Notes: a model not told the origin generated them from the letters alone. A stretch of 7,012 nt of DNA from Thermoplasmata archaeon (GCA_021816385.1 JAKAYJ010000062.1:1-7012), one strand, 5' to 3'; positions 1-6,095 are shown, numbered from the stretch's first letter. Program-made: numbers and translations.

Positions 1-15
1 TAAAATTATGGATTT

Positions 16-34
16 ATGGGATCACTTATCCCAT
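16..34 (-). terminator. Stem-loop overlapping the permease stop codon, possible terminator
   Basis: A perfect inverted repeat has 7-bp arms (ATGGGAT / ATCCCAT) around a 5-nt loop. In the minus-strand transcript the permease TGA (positions 24-22) lies at the loop/stem boundary, and the RNA after the stem is AU-rich (CATAAATCCATAATTTTA). That arrangement fits a transcript-end or mRNA-stabilising hairpin. The 3' U-run is weak and the window ends just beyond it, so terminator function is inferred. Confidence 0.4.
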
Positions 35-1497
35 GTAATTTTTATATGATCTGCATCGTATGTTCCGGCTGCAGTTGCAATCTTTGGCTTTTTTCTAACA
101 TAGTAGAATGAAATTACGATTGCAAACACAAATGACCAGATCACTCCGACTACAGCAGAAGTTGCATAGGCAAAGTTATCAAAGGATGGTGATAGTATCT
201 GCGCGAGGATATCCTGTTGAACGGTGTAAAAGATAACAACACCGGCTATGATTGAGGAAGCGATTGGAATCAGTCCATGTACCAGCCACTTGAAAACTTT
301 CTGTGTTCTTGTATATAGTGTCAGGCTAATGTTTGCATAGATATGGGTGAAAATTATTCCTATTCCTGAACCTGTCAGCAATATGAGTGCTCCCGTCTTT
401 GGACCGAAAAGGAAACCAAAGAGAAGGTTGATAACAAGCATAAGGATCATATACGCTCTTATTGCCTTGTGCGGGCTCTTGTATTTCTTATGTACCTCAG
501 AGAATGATTTCGGGAATATGATCTTGTCCCTGCTGGCAGAAAACCATACCCTGCTGACAGCGTTGGTCTTTGCAACACCATTGGAGAGATAACTGTTTAT
601 TGTAAATATTACAAGAAGTATCCCGCCAATTGGTCCCAGATACCTTTCGAAGACAATCAGGCCAGGATCATTGGCCCCTGCGAATCCTTTAATGCCGGAT
701 ATCCCCCATCCCACGGTCAGTGCATATGTTGCAGGAATCAGTGCAAGTCCTGAAAACAGGTATGAGAGAAGAAGAGAATTCTTTATCTTCTTCTTTGGCT
801 CCTCTATTTCCTCCGATATTGTCGTAGAAATACCGATACCTGTAAAATCGCTTATGGAGAAAATCATGGATAGGAAAAATACCGGTACTATGCTGAAAGG
901 TAATGTAAATGGTACGAAAGAGTTCCCTGGTCCAACCTCTATGATTATTATGATTGATGCAATGAAAAGGAACATAACCTCTGCAAAACCAGTTATGAAT
1001 GTATACTGAACGGAAGGTCTAATTCCAAGATATGGAATTACTGTTACGTAAACAATCATCCCTATGGCAAACACCACCCAGAGATATTTCAGCGATGATA
1101 TCTCAGATGATAGCAGAAACAGGAATGATGATATTCCAAGAACTGCGAATGCTGAGGAAGTTAGGTTCTCATACAGCCATGAAAATGCCGTTGCAGGACC
1201 ATAAAAACCACTCTTTGTTGATGCAGCCGCATAAGCATAATACCCACCAGCGTTGGATCTCAACTTTGAGAATTCATACGGTGTGATCATCCACAACCCA
1301 TATATCAGCCATGCAACCAGTACTGCTGTTACTGACCTGAAACCAACATCCCTGAATGTACCTATCAGGAGTATGGCAATATCCGCCGCTGGCCCTACCT
1401 GGGCGAGCGAGTAAAATGCTCCCTGCCATGTACCAACAGATCCCTTTTTCAATTCGTTCTTAGTGCCACCTGAATCTCTGGAGGTCTTTTCGAACAT
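22..1497 (-). CDS. APC-superfamily amino acid permease
   Basis: This 491-residue integral membrane protein is probably a secondary transporter that imports amino acids using a cation gradient. About 12 hydrophobic segments are visible, roughly at residues 27-47, 55-75, 100-130, 138-158, 164-188, 200-220, 242-264, 290-312, 347-365, 367-390, 403-425 and 442-467. Family signatures are the loop after TM2 (PYEFSKLRSNAGGYYAY, 73-89), the cytoplasmic segment SEEIEEPKKKIKNS after TM6 (228-241), and SRVWFSASRDKIIFPKSF (315-332) after TM8. The length is normal for the APC family. The unwound TM1 region reads GPAAD (35-39) rather than the common GSGIF-like motif, so substrate cannot be read from it. The ATG at 1497 sits just downstream of a TATA-like box at a distance that suggests a leaderless or nearly leaderless mRNA. 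It follows a probable aminoadipate-semialdehyde dehydrogenase on the same strand but is separated by terminators and 258 bp, so it is probably a separate transcript. A lysine-related substrate is only a guess from context. Confidence 0.9.
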   Translation of the reverse strand: MFEKTSRDSGGTKNELKKGSVGTWQGAFYSLAQVGPAADIAILLIGTFRDVGFRSVTAVLVAWLIYGLWMITPYEFSKLRSNAGGYYAYAAASTKSGFYGPATAFSWLYENLTSSAFAVLGISSFLFLLSSEISSLKYLWVVFAIGMIVYVTVIPYLGIRPSVQYTFITGFAEVMFLFIASIIIIIEVGPGNSFVPFTLPFSIVPVFFLSMIFSISDFTGIGISTTISEEIEEPKKKIKNSLLLSYLFSGLALIPATYALTVGWGISGIKGFAGANDPGLIVFERYLGPIGGILLVIFTINSYLSNGVAKTNAVSRVWFSASRDKIIFPKSFSEVHKKYKSPHKAIRAYMILMLVINLLFGFLFGPKTGALILLTGSGIGIIFTHIYANISLTLYTRTQKVFKWLVHGLIPIASSIIAGVVIFYTVQQDILAQILSPSFDNFAYATSAVVGVIWSFVFAIVISFYYVRKKPKIATAAGTYDADHIKITWDK

Positions 1498-1520
1498 AAT
1501 ACCTTCATTAATGGTTCATA

Positions 1521-1529
1521 TTATTTAAG
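1521..1529 (-). promoter_or_regulatory. TATA-like box for the permease gene
   Basis: The minus strand reads CTTAAATAA, centred about 28 bp upstream of the permease ATG (1497). Archaeal TATA boxes are usually centred near -26/-27, which would place transcription start within a few bases of the ATG. A GAAGGT stretch just before the start could act as a weak Shine-Dalgarno if the real start of transcription is further upstream. Confidence 0.5.
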
Positions 1530-1558
1530 TGGTTTCGGTAATTTTTTTATATGATAAA

Positions 1559-1575
1559 ATTTTCATTAGGAAAAT
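1559..1575. repeat. Small inverted repeat upstream of the permease
   Basis: ATTTTC (1559-1564) and GAAAAT (1570-1575) form 6-bp inverted arms around a 5-bp spacer, 62-78 bp upstream of the permease start and upstream of its TATA-like box. Such a site could bind a dimeric regulator. The surrounding DNA is very AT-rich, so chance occurrence is quite possible. Confidence 0.25.
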
Positions 1576-1633
1576 GAACAATTCATGGGTTTTTATATTA
1601 TAATCTTGTCAATTATATAAATTTCACAAAAAG

Positions 1634-1645
1634 GTAATATATTAC
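1634..1645. repeat. 12-bp perfect palindrome in the ALDH-permease spacer, candidate operator
   Basis: GTAATATATTAC is identical to its own reverse complement. It lies in the 258-bp gene-free spacer (1498-1755), between the dehydrogenase terminator and the permease promoter, about 105 bp upstream of the permease TATA-like box. The spacer otherwise shows only AT-rich DNA, with no RNA gene and no credible short ORF on either strand. Operator function is inference. Confidence 0.3.
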
Positions 1646-1711
1646 ACACTATCAAATTTATATTGAAGTTTATGTGCAACAGTTCATGTTATAACTCGAT
1701 TAATAAATTAG

Positions 1712-1745
1712 AAAAAAAAGAAAAAAAAGATTTGCAGTAAAAAAA
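1712..1745 (-). terminator. Tandem oligo-T terminators after the aldehyde dehydrogenase
   Basis: In the minus-strand transcript, starting about 10 nt after the dehydrogenase TGA, there is a T7 tract (1745-1739) followed by two T8 tracts (1728-1721 and 1719-1712) separated by a single C. Runs of T without a stem-loop are the usual intrinsic termination signal of archaeal RNA polymerase. Three in a row suggest efficient termination that insulates the permease gene downstream. Confidence 0.7.
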
Positions 1746-1755
1746 TCCTGTTTAA

Positions 1756-3297
1756 TCAGAGGTCAAAAGTGACTCCCTGAGAAAGTGGCAACTCATTACC
1801 ATAATTCTTCGTTATGGTGATTCTTCTCGTATATGCCTTCCATGCATCACTGCCTGATTCTCTTCCTCCACCTGTATCTTTCTCGCCACCAAATGCACCA
1901 CCAATTTCAGCACCTGCAGTGCTTGTATTAATGTTTGCTATACCGCAGTCAGACCCCTTTGATGAGAGGAAAATTTCCTCCTCCCTCAGATCTGTTGTGA
2001 ACATTGCCGATGAGAGTCCCTGAGGAACACCATTGTGAATTTCAATGGCTTCTTTCAGATTGGAATACTTGAAGAGGTAGAGGATAGGTGCAAAGGTTTC
2101 CTCTTTCGTGATTTCCATGCCCTTCTTGGCTTCTATTATTGTTGGTTCCACATAATAGCCGTTGCTCTCACCTTTATGTCTCTTTCCTCCTGTCAGGACC
2201 TTTCCTCCCTGTTCAACCGCCTTCACTATAGCCTTCTCATAGTTCACCACAGCATCCTCATCTATCAGGGGTCCTACAAGCACTCCATTCTCAAGTGGAT
2301 TACCAATTCTGGCTTTCCTGTAAGCCTCAATAAGCCTCTTCTTGAAGTCCTCGTATATCTTCTCGCTGACAACGGCCCTTCTTGTGCTTGTACATCTCTG
2401 GCCCGCTGTGGCAAGTGCCCCGAATCCAACACCTTTCAGTGCAATATCCATGTCTGCCTTCTCGCTGACTATTGCGCAGTTGTTCCCTCCAAGTTCAAGT
2501 ATTGTCCTGCCGAATCTGCCTGAAACAACTGATGAGATATGCCTTCCTGTTTTAACAGAACCTGTAAAGGAAACGAGTGGAATCCTCTCATCCTTTGACA
2601 GCAACTCACCTATGCTTGATCCTCTGCCATTTACAAGACCAAATATATTTGGGTAGTTCTCTTTTTCCAGAACTTTTCCTATTACATTCATTACAGCAAC
2701 CGAAGTCAGGGCAGCCTTTGATGATGGTTTCCATAAGACAGTGTCTCCTACAGTTGCAGCTAAAAATGAGTTCCATGACCATACTGCAGATGGGAAGTTG
2801 AATGCTGTTATGACTCCTACAACACCAAGTGGAAGGAACTTCTCATAAAGTACATGCTCTGGTCTTTCGCTGGCTATGGTATTTCCATATATCTGCCTGC
2901 CCAGTCCTGTTGCATAGTATCCAACGTCTATCATTTCCTGGATTTCACCCTGTCCCTCAACGTTGGTTTTTCCAACTTCCAGTGAAACAATCCTTCCCAG
3001 AAGTTCCTTTTTCTCGGAGAGTGCGTCTGAGATTTTCTTAATGAGGAGACCTCTTTTGGGTCCCGGAACGTCGCTCCACTCTGAAAATGCCTTTCGCAAT
3101 GATGAAACTGTTTTGTCGTAAGTATCAGGATTGGCAACTGAAACCTTTCCCAGTAGCGCTCCATTTATTGGGCTCTTTACAGTGATGGCATCCTTTTCAG
3201 AAAATTTTTCCCATTTCCCATAAAACACACCCGAATTACTATCAGACAGACCAAGCTTTTCAAAAGTATCCTTCTTAATCCTCTCCAAATCAACCAT
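1756..3297 (-). CDS. ALDH7-family aldehyde dehydrogenase, probable L-2-aminoadipate-6-semialdehyde (piperideine-6-carboxylate) dehydrogenase
   Basis: This 513-residue soluble NAD(P)+-dependent enzyme probably oxidises L-2-aminoadipate 6-semialdehyde to 2-aminoadipate in lysine breakdown. The catalytic set is complete: Asn167 (FNFP), Lys190 (LWKPS), the nucleotide-binding FTGSVKTG (244-251), Glu268 in LELGGNN, the nucleophile Cys302 in GQRCTS, and ETFAP (400-404). The C-terminal block FGGEKDTGGGRESGSDAW (469-486), followed by LPLSQG near the end, is the hallmark of ALDH7/antiquitin and is nearly identical to the human protein as I recall it. Residues that bind aminoadipate in human ALDH7A1 appear conserved: Glu121 (GEIQE), Arg301 beside the catalytic Cys, and Gly462-Ala463 of the anchor loop, although the preceding Ser is Ala461. 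Full length agrees with the family. It starts 48 bp after the 66-residue gene with its own TATA-like box, and ends before strong oligo-T terminators. An alternative semialdehyde substrate cannot be excluded. Confidence 0.93.
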   Translation of the reverse strand: MVDLERIKKDTFEKLGLSDSNSGVFYGKWEKFSEKDAITVKSPINGALLGKVSVANPDTYDKTVSSLRKAFSEWSDVPGPKRGLLIKKISDALSEKKELLGRIVSLEVGKTNVEGQGEIQEMIDVGYYATGLGRQIYGNTIASERPEHVLYEKFLPLGVVGVITAFNFPSAVWSWNSFLAATVGDTVLWKPSSKAALTSVAVMNVIGKVLEKENYPNIFGLVNGRGSSIGELLSKDERIPLVSFTGSVKTGRHISSVVSGRFGRTILELGGNNCAIVSEKADMDIALKGVGFGALATAGQRCTSTRRAVVSEKIYEDFKKRLIEAYRKARIGNPLENGVLVGPLIDEDAVVNYEKAIVKAVEQGGKVLTGGKRHKGESNGYYVEPTIIEAKKGMEITKEETFAPILYLFKYSNLKEAIEIHNGVPQGLSSAMFTTDLREEEIFLSSKGSDCGIANINTSTAGAEIGGAFGGEKDTGGGRESGSDAWKAYTRRITITKNYGNELPLSQGVTFDL

Positions 3298-3317
3298 GAT
3301 CAGGTAATTAATACAAT

Positions 3318-3325
3318 GTTAATAT
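3318..3325 (-). promoter_or_regulatory. TATA-like box for the aldehyde dehydrogenase gene
   Basis: The minus strand reads ATATTAAC, centred about 25 bp upstream of the dehydrogenase ATG (3297). This is the spacing expected for a leaderless transcript. The gap to the upstream gene is only 48 bp, with a short T5 tract just after that gene's stop, so read-through from the upstream operon is also possible. Confidence 0.4.
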
Positions 3326-3345
3326 GAATAGTGGTTGTTTAAAAA

Positions 3346-3546
3346 TTATTTAATATTTATTTTCTTTATCTCTCTCTTTTCAGTGTTTCCCTTTGAAGCG
3401 ACTTTCCTTCCTACATCAACCATCTCATCTGCCGCAGCTTTCATGAATGAAAGGAAATCCTCGGCAGACTCTTTCAGTCCCGGGAGTTCAAGATCAAATT
3501 CAAAGTGTATTTTCCCGTTTTTTCCGCCAATTGTTTTCTCTACCAT
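3346..3546 (-). CDS. Small conserved-looking protein coupled to the ArsA-type ATPase (66 aa, unknown function)
   Basis: I do not recognise this family. The 66-residue product has a short N-terminal beta-like segment (KIHFEFDLEL, 12-21), a probable amphipathic helix (about 25-52, including FLSFMKAAADEMVDVG), and a basic tail (KREIKKINIK, 57-66). It has no signal peptide, membrane segment or cysteine. The ATG follows the ATPase stop with no gap (TAAATG), and GAGATGAG within the end of the ATPase gene can serve as a Shine-Dalgarno, so translation is probably coupled and the two products made in fixed ratio. The tight junction, the in-frame length and protein-like composition support a real gene. 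A role as accessory subunit or partner of the ATPase is inferred from position only. The next gene downstream begins 48 bp later. Confidence 0.8.
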   Translation of the reverse strand: MVEKTIGGKNGKIHFEFDLELPGLKESAEDFLSFMKAAADEMVDVGRKVASKGNTEKREIKKINIK

Positions 3547-4710
3547 TTAACTCATCTCTATATTGAGAAAGCCCTTATTAAACTCTGCGTTAGTAGGGTT
3601 GAGATCACTCATGCTCTGTGGCAGGAAGAAGACTCTTCTCCAGTTATCTATCTGTACCACGAGCTCACCTCCCCTGTTATGCAACTGGGTGTTCTTCTTG
3701 TCAGCAAATGGTATCCTTATCTTTACCATTTTATGATCATCTTCACTTATGAACTGTACTGGAGGTATGATACTGCTCATTATACTTAATGGATCAACAT
3801 CCTCATACAGTTTCTTTCCCATTTCCTCGAGCAGTTTCTGTCCGGTAGGTTCGTTTGCACTCATGGGGATCTTCATAATTTTGAGATCAGCGAATGCAGT
3901 TTCGATCTCTTCCAGGACTTCTGTCTGGGATTCCCTCCACTTTTTCAGAAATTCACCCGTATCATCTGCATAAATCTTGTTCACAATCACGCTATCCACG
4001 TTATACCCGTACATTAATAGATACGTGAAAGCTCTCTTTGTCTCATTGAATGACATCCTGTCAGGGTTGCATACCAGTCTTATTGTTGTCGTCTGAGGAT
4101 CTGAGAGTATTTCTTTCACTTCCCTCATCTGGGAATAGAGCTCCTCAATACTTCCAAAAACCTTGTCATCAGGAATAGGGACACCAAGGAAAGGCTTCAT
4201 AAGAGGACGCATTATCTTTGCCGTTTTCCTGCTTATGGGGAATATCCTCTCCATGTACCATGAAAAAGCTTCCGGAAATGACAGTAATTTAAGAGATTCT
4301 CCCGTGGGTGCTGTATCCATCACTACTACGTCAAACCTCTTGTCATTTGCGTATTCCCTTATGTAAAGTAGTTCGGTTGCCTCATCAAAACCTGGCATGG
4401 TCGCTATTTCTTCAGCCGCAATACCGTCCACACCCTGTGATCTCATTAGTGCTGTAAGATATAGTTTTAGGTTATCCCAGTACTTCTTTATTGCCTCTGT
4501 GACACTGATCTCCTGAAGAAAGAGATTCTTACTGACCTCAACAGGCTCGCTTCCTATGTTTCTCTTAAACGCATCTCTCAGGCTGTGAGCCGGATCTGTT
4601 GAAATAACGAGGGTCTTCAATCCTCTTTTTGCCAGTTCTATGCCTGTTGCTGCCGAAACGCTTGTTTTACCTACCCCACCTTTTCCAGTATACAATAATA
4701 TTCTTACCAT
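3547..4710 (-). CDS. ArsA/Get3-family ATPase with C-terminal Hsp20-like (alpha-crystallin) domain
   Basis: This 387-residue cytosolic P-loop ATPase belongs to the SIMIBI class. It has a deviant Walker A with the signature lysine (GKGGVGKT, 9-16, Lys10), switch I STDPAH (37-42), switch II MDTAPTGE (131-138) and the nucleotide-binding CNPDRMSFNET (214-224). Residues of about 326-387 (KMVKIRIPFADK to the end) look like the Hsp20/alpha-crystallin-like domain found at the C terminus of a subset of ArsA-like proteins, including Get3d. Only one half is present, unlike duplicated arsenite-pump ArsA, and no arsB or arsR is nearby, so arsenite extrusion is unlikely. Eukaryotic Get3 uses a CxxC zinc site at its dimer interface. 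Here the matching region (FLKKWRESQTEVL, 254-266) has no cysteine, and Cys214 is the only one in the protein. A role in handling hydrophobic or membrane proteins is inferred from the family. The start lies 1 nt after the prenyl synthase stop, and the 66-residue gene follows with no gap. Confidence 0.9.
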   Translation of the reverse strand: MVRILLYTGKGGVGKTSVSAATGIELAKRGLKTLVISTDPAHSLRDAFKRNIGSEPVEVSKNLFLQEISVTEAIKKYWDNLKLYLTALMRSQGVDGIAAEEIATMPGFDEATELLYIREYANDKRFDVVVMDTAPTGESLKLLSFPEAFSWYMERIFPISRKTAKIMRPLMKPFLGVPIPDDKVFGSIEELYSQMREVKEILSDPQTTTIRLVCNPDRMSFNETKRAFTYLLMYGYNVDSVIVNKIYADDTGEFLKKWRESQTEVLEEIETAFADLKIMKIPMSANEPTGQKLLEEMGKKLYEDVDPLSIMSSIIPPVQFISEDDHKMVKIRIPFADKKNTQLHNRGGELVVQIDNWRRVFFLPQSMSDLNPTNAEFNKGFLNIEMS

Positions 4711-4711
4711 T

Positions 4712-5692
4712 TTAAACCCTTATCCTGCTTATTACGCTATATGCAATCTCAAACAATGTCTGAAGATTCGGGCTGATCTTTGCCGTCTTTTCAGATTCAA
4801 TTGCCATGTCAATAAATTTCTTGGCCTTTTCTATTGAATAATCCACAGAACCTGAATCAATTAGGAACTGTTTTGCCTTTTGAATGCTTTCCGGATCTGT
4901 CTCTCTCCCCTTCAAAACGCTTTTCAGATGTCTCTTCCCAGCCTCGTTTCCATTCTTCAGCGCATAAATCATAGGCAGCGTAAGAGCACTGTGCTTCATG
5001 TCTGTGAACGGAGTCTTGCCGATGATCTCCTCCTTTCCCACAATGTCCAGAATATCATCTGCAATCTGAAAGGCCATTCCCACATTGAAGGCAAAATTGA
5101 ACATGTTATTCTGGTCTTCTCTCGATGACCCCGCAACCATTGCAGCAGTTTTAGCCCCCGCTGCAAAGAAGTATGCCGTCTTGTTAGTTATAATATTGAA
5201 ATAAGTATCCTCAGTGATTTCAAAATTCCCGAGATTCATGGATTCCTCTATCTGTCCTTCTGCAAGCCTTTGAGCCGCCTTTGCCACAACATTGGAAACA
5301 TCAATCCCATATGTGGCTCCAATCCTGTAAGCAACTGAGAACATGTAATCACCTGTTACTATTGCATCCCCTAGACCATATTTTTTATGAAGCGAAGGCA
5401 TGCCCCTCCTCTCTTCAGCTTCATCAATTATATCATCGTGGATCAGGCTGGCACTGTGCATTATCTCGTAAGCGACTGCCAGGTCGAGTGCATTTTCTAC
5501 CGGCTTTGTGGTGCTTAATTCATAAACAAGCAGGACAATCAGTGGCCTGAGTCTCTTTCCGCCTGAGGATACTGTATAATTTGACATCTCGTTCAATTTC
5601 TCATTGTCCGTCTTCAGGACTTCTGAGAGTCTTTTGTTAATCAGATCCAGTTTGCCACTCAGATCAACACTGATTTTTAGAACTTCTGACAT
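4712..5692 (-). CDS. Trans-isoprenyl diphosphate synthase (GGPP synthase family, possibly longer chain)
   Basis: This 326-residue cytosolic Mg2+-dependent enzyme condenses isopentenyl diphosphate with an allylic diphosphate, supplying chains for archaeal ether lipids or for quinone side chains. Visible family motifs are GGKRLRP (44-50), the first aspartate-rich motif DDIID (86-90) followed by ERRG (94-97), GDYMF (114-118), the lysine region NKTAYFFAAGA (170-180), the second motif FQIADDILD (208-216), and GKTPFTDMKHSALTLP (225-240). Length is typical. In short-chain (GGPP) type I enzymes an aromatic residue usually sits five positions before the first motif. Here that position is Ala81, with Ser82 next, as in bacterial octaprenyl and heptaprenyl synthases, so the product may exceed C20. 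It is the first gene of a tight operon with the ArsA-type ATPase and the 66-residue protein. The start at 5692 gives a normal N terminus. No strong Shine-Dalgarno is seen. Confidence 0.93.
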   Translation of the reverse strand: MSEVLKISVDLSGKLDLINKRLSEVLKTDNEKLNEMSNYTVSSGGKRLRPLIVLLVYELSTTKPVENALDLAVAYEIMHSASLIHDDIIDEAEERRGMPSLHKKYGLGDAIVTGDYMFSVAYRIGATYGIDVSNVVAKAAQRLAEGQIEESMNLGNFEITEDTYFNIITNKTAYFFAAGAKTAAMVAGSSREDQNNMFNFAFNVGMAFQIADDILDIVGKEEIIGKTPFTDMKHSALTLPMIYALKNGNEAGKRHLKSVLKGRETDPESIQKAKQFLIDSGSVDYSIEKAKKFIDMAIESEKTAKISPNLQTLFEIAYSVISRIRV

Positions 5693-5754
5693 TGAATCAA
5701 CAATACCATATCACTTGGGAGCAATTTAACCTTTTTAAGAATTTTTTGTGAAAA

Positions 5755-5769
5755 GTATTTATATATTAA
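5755..5769 (-). promoter_or_regulatory. Candidate TATA region of the prenyl synthase-ATPase operon
   Basis: The minus strand reads TTAATATATAAATAC, a good archaeal TATA-like element, about 63-77 bp upstream of the prenyl synthase ATG, which would give a leader of roughly 40 nt. A second AT-rich box, TCTTAAAAAG (5731-5740), would give a leader of about 16 nt. Which is used cannot be decided by eye. The first box lies only about 10 bp beyond the alba stop codon. Confidence 0.4.
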
Positions 5770-5772
5770 GAG

Positions 5773-5778
5773 AAAAAA
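5773..5778 (-). terminator. Oligo-T terminator directly after alba
   Basis: The alba stop codon TGA is followed immediately by T6 and then CTCTT in the minus-strand transcript. This fits an archaeal T-run terminator, though the run is short and merges with the promoter region of the next operon. Confidence 0.45.
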
Positions 5779-6054
5779 TCATTTTGAGAGCGTTATCTCG
5801 ATAGAGGAAACATTTGATTCTCCCCGTTCTCCCTCGACTTTCTCTGTTTCGATATGTATGTCTGAGTACTTTGCATTTGGCATGAATTTGTTCTTGGTAA
5901 TTTCTGCTATATCCACGGCCTTGCTTATGGATTTTCCTCTAGCCTTTATTACTATTTTTTCCACATTGTTGGTGTTGAACTGGGTAACTACAGCTAGCAC
6001 ATAATTCATTGTCGGCTTTTTTCCTACGTAAATGATGTTATTTTCTTCTGACAT
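5779..6054 (-). CDS. albA: Alba, archaeal chromatin protein (DNA/RNA-binding)
   Basis: This 91-residue basic protein of the Alba (Sac10b) family forms dimers that coat DNA and also bind RNA, and is a main chromatin component in archaea that lack or supplement histones. The N-terminal signature YVGKKPTMNYVLAVVTQF (9-26) contains Lys12-Lys13, equivalent to the DNA-contacting and acetylatable lysine pair (Lys16/17) of the Sulfolobus protein. The second hallmark, KARGKSISKAVDIAEI (37-52), forms the second helix. The strands around 64-72 and 82-89 form the beta-hairpin arm that reaches into the minor groove, with EGERGES (74-80) at its tip. The length is standard. The start at 6054 is supported by a Shine-Dalgarno five nucleotides upstream. 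The gene stands alone between an Lrp-family gene and the prenyl synthase operon, with its own promoter and an oligo-T after its stop. Confidence 0.96.
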   Translation of the reverse strand: MSEENNIIYVGKKPTMNYVLAVVTQFNTNNVEKIVIKARGKSISKAVDIAEITKNKFMPNAKYSDIHIETEKVEGERGESNVSSIEITLSK

Positions 6055-6058
6055 TGCG

Positions 6059-6066
6059 AATCACTT
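6059..6066 (-). promoter_or_regulatory. Shine-Dalgarno of alba
   Basis: AAGTGATT on the minus strand contains GTGAT, matching the GGAGGTGATC complement of the archaeal 16S 3' end, 5 nt before the alba ATG. It supports the chosen start. Together with the TATA-like box it implies a leader of only about 10 nt, with the Shine-Dalgarno at the very 5' end of the mRNA. Confidence 0.55.
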
Positions 6067-6078
6067 ATGCTGTAAATC

Positions 6079-6085
6079 AAAAAAA
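6079..6085 (-). terminator. Oligo-T tract after the Lrp-family gene, inside the alba promoter
   Basis: A T7 run on the minus strand lies 53 nt downstream of the Lrp-family stop codon and could terminate that transcript. It also sits between the alba TATA-like box and the alba start, so the same bases would form part of the alba promoter. Confidence 0.35.
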
Positions 6086-6095
6086 GGTATTTAAT
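6086..6095 (-). promoter_or_regulatory. TATA-like box of alba
   Basis: The minus strand reads ATTAAATACC, centred about 36 bp upstream of the alba ATG. With start of transcription some 26 bp downstream, the leader would be about 10 nt and would just include the Shine-Dalgarno. Confidence 0.5.

Noticed and set aside
1571..1600. Tiny plus-strand ORF starting ATGAACAATTC
   Set aside because: It stops after about nine codons in AT-rich spacer DNA with no ribosome binding site.
2035..2523. Plus-strand open reading frame of 162 codons
   Set aside because: It lies wholly antisense to the clearly homologous ALDH7 gene, its translation is cysteine- and serine-rich with no recognisable domain, and no promoter or Shine-Dalgarno precedes it.
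2931..3164. Second minus-strand frame of 77 codons
   Set aside because: It is out of frame inside the ALDH7 coding region, whose frame is fixed by strong homology.
3547..4710. Arsenite-pump ATPase (arsenic resistance)
   Set aside because: Single ATPase half, an Hsp20-like tail, and no ArsB, ArsR or ArsC gene nearby. The Get3d-like reading fits better.
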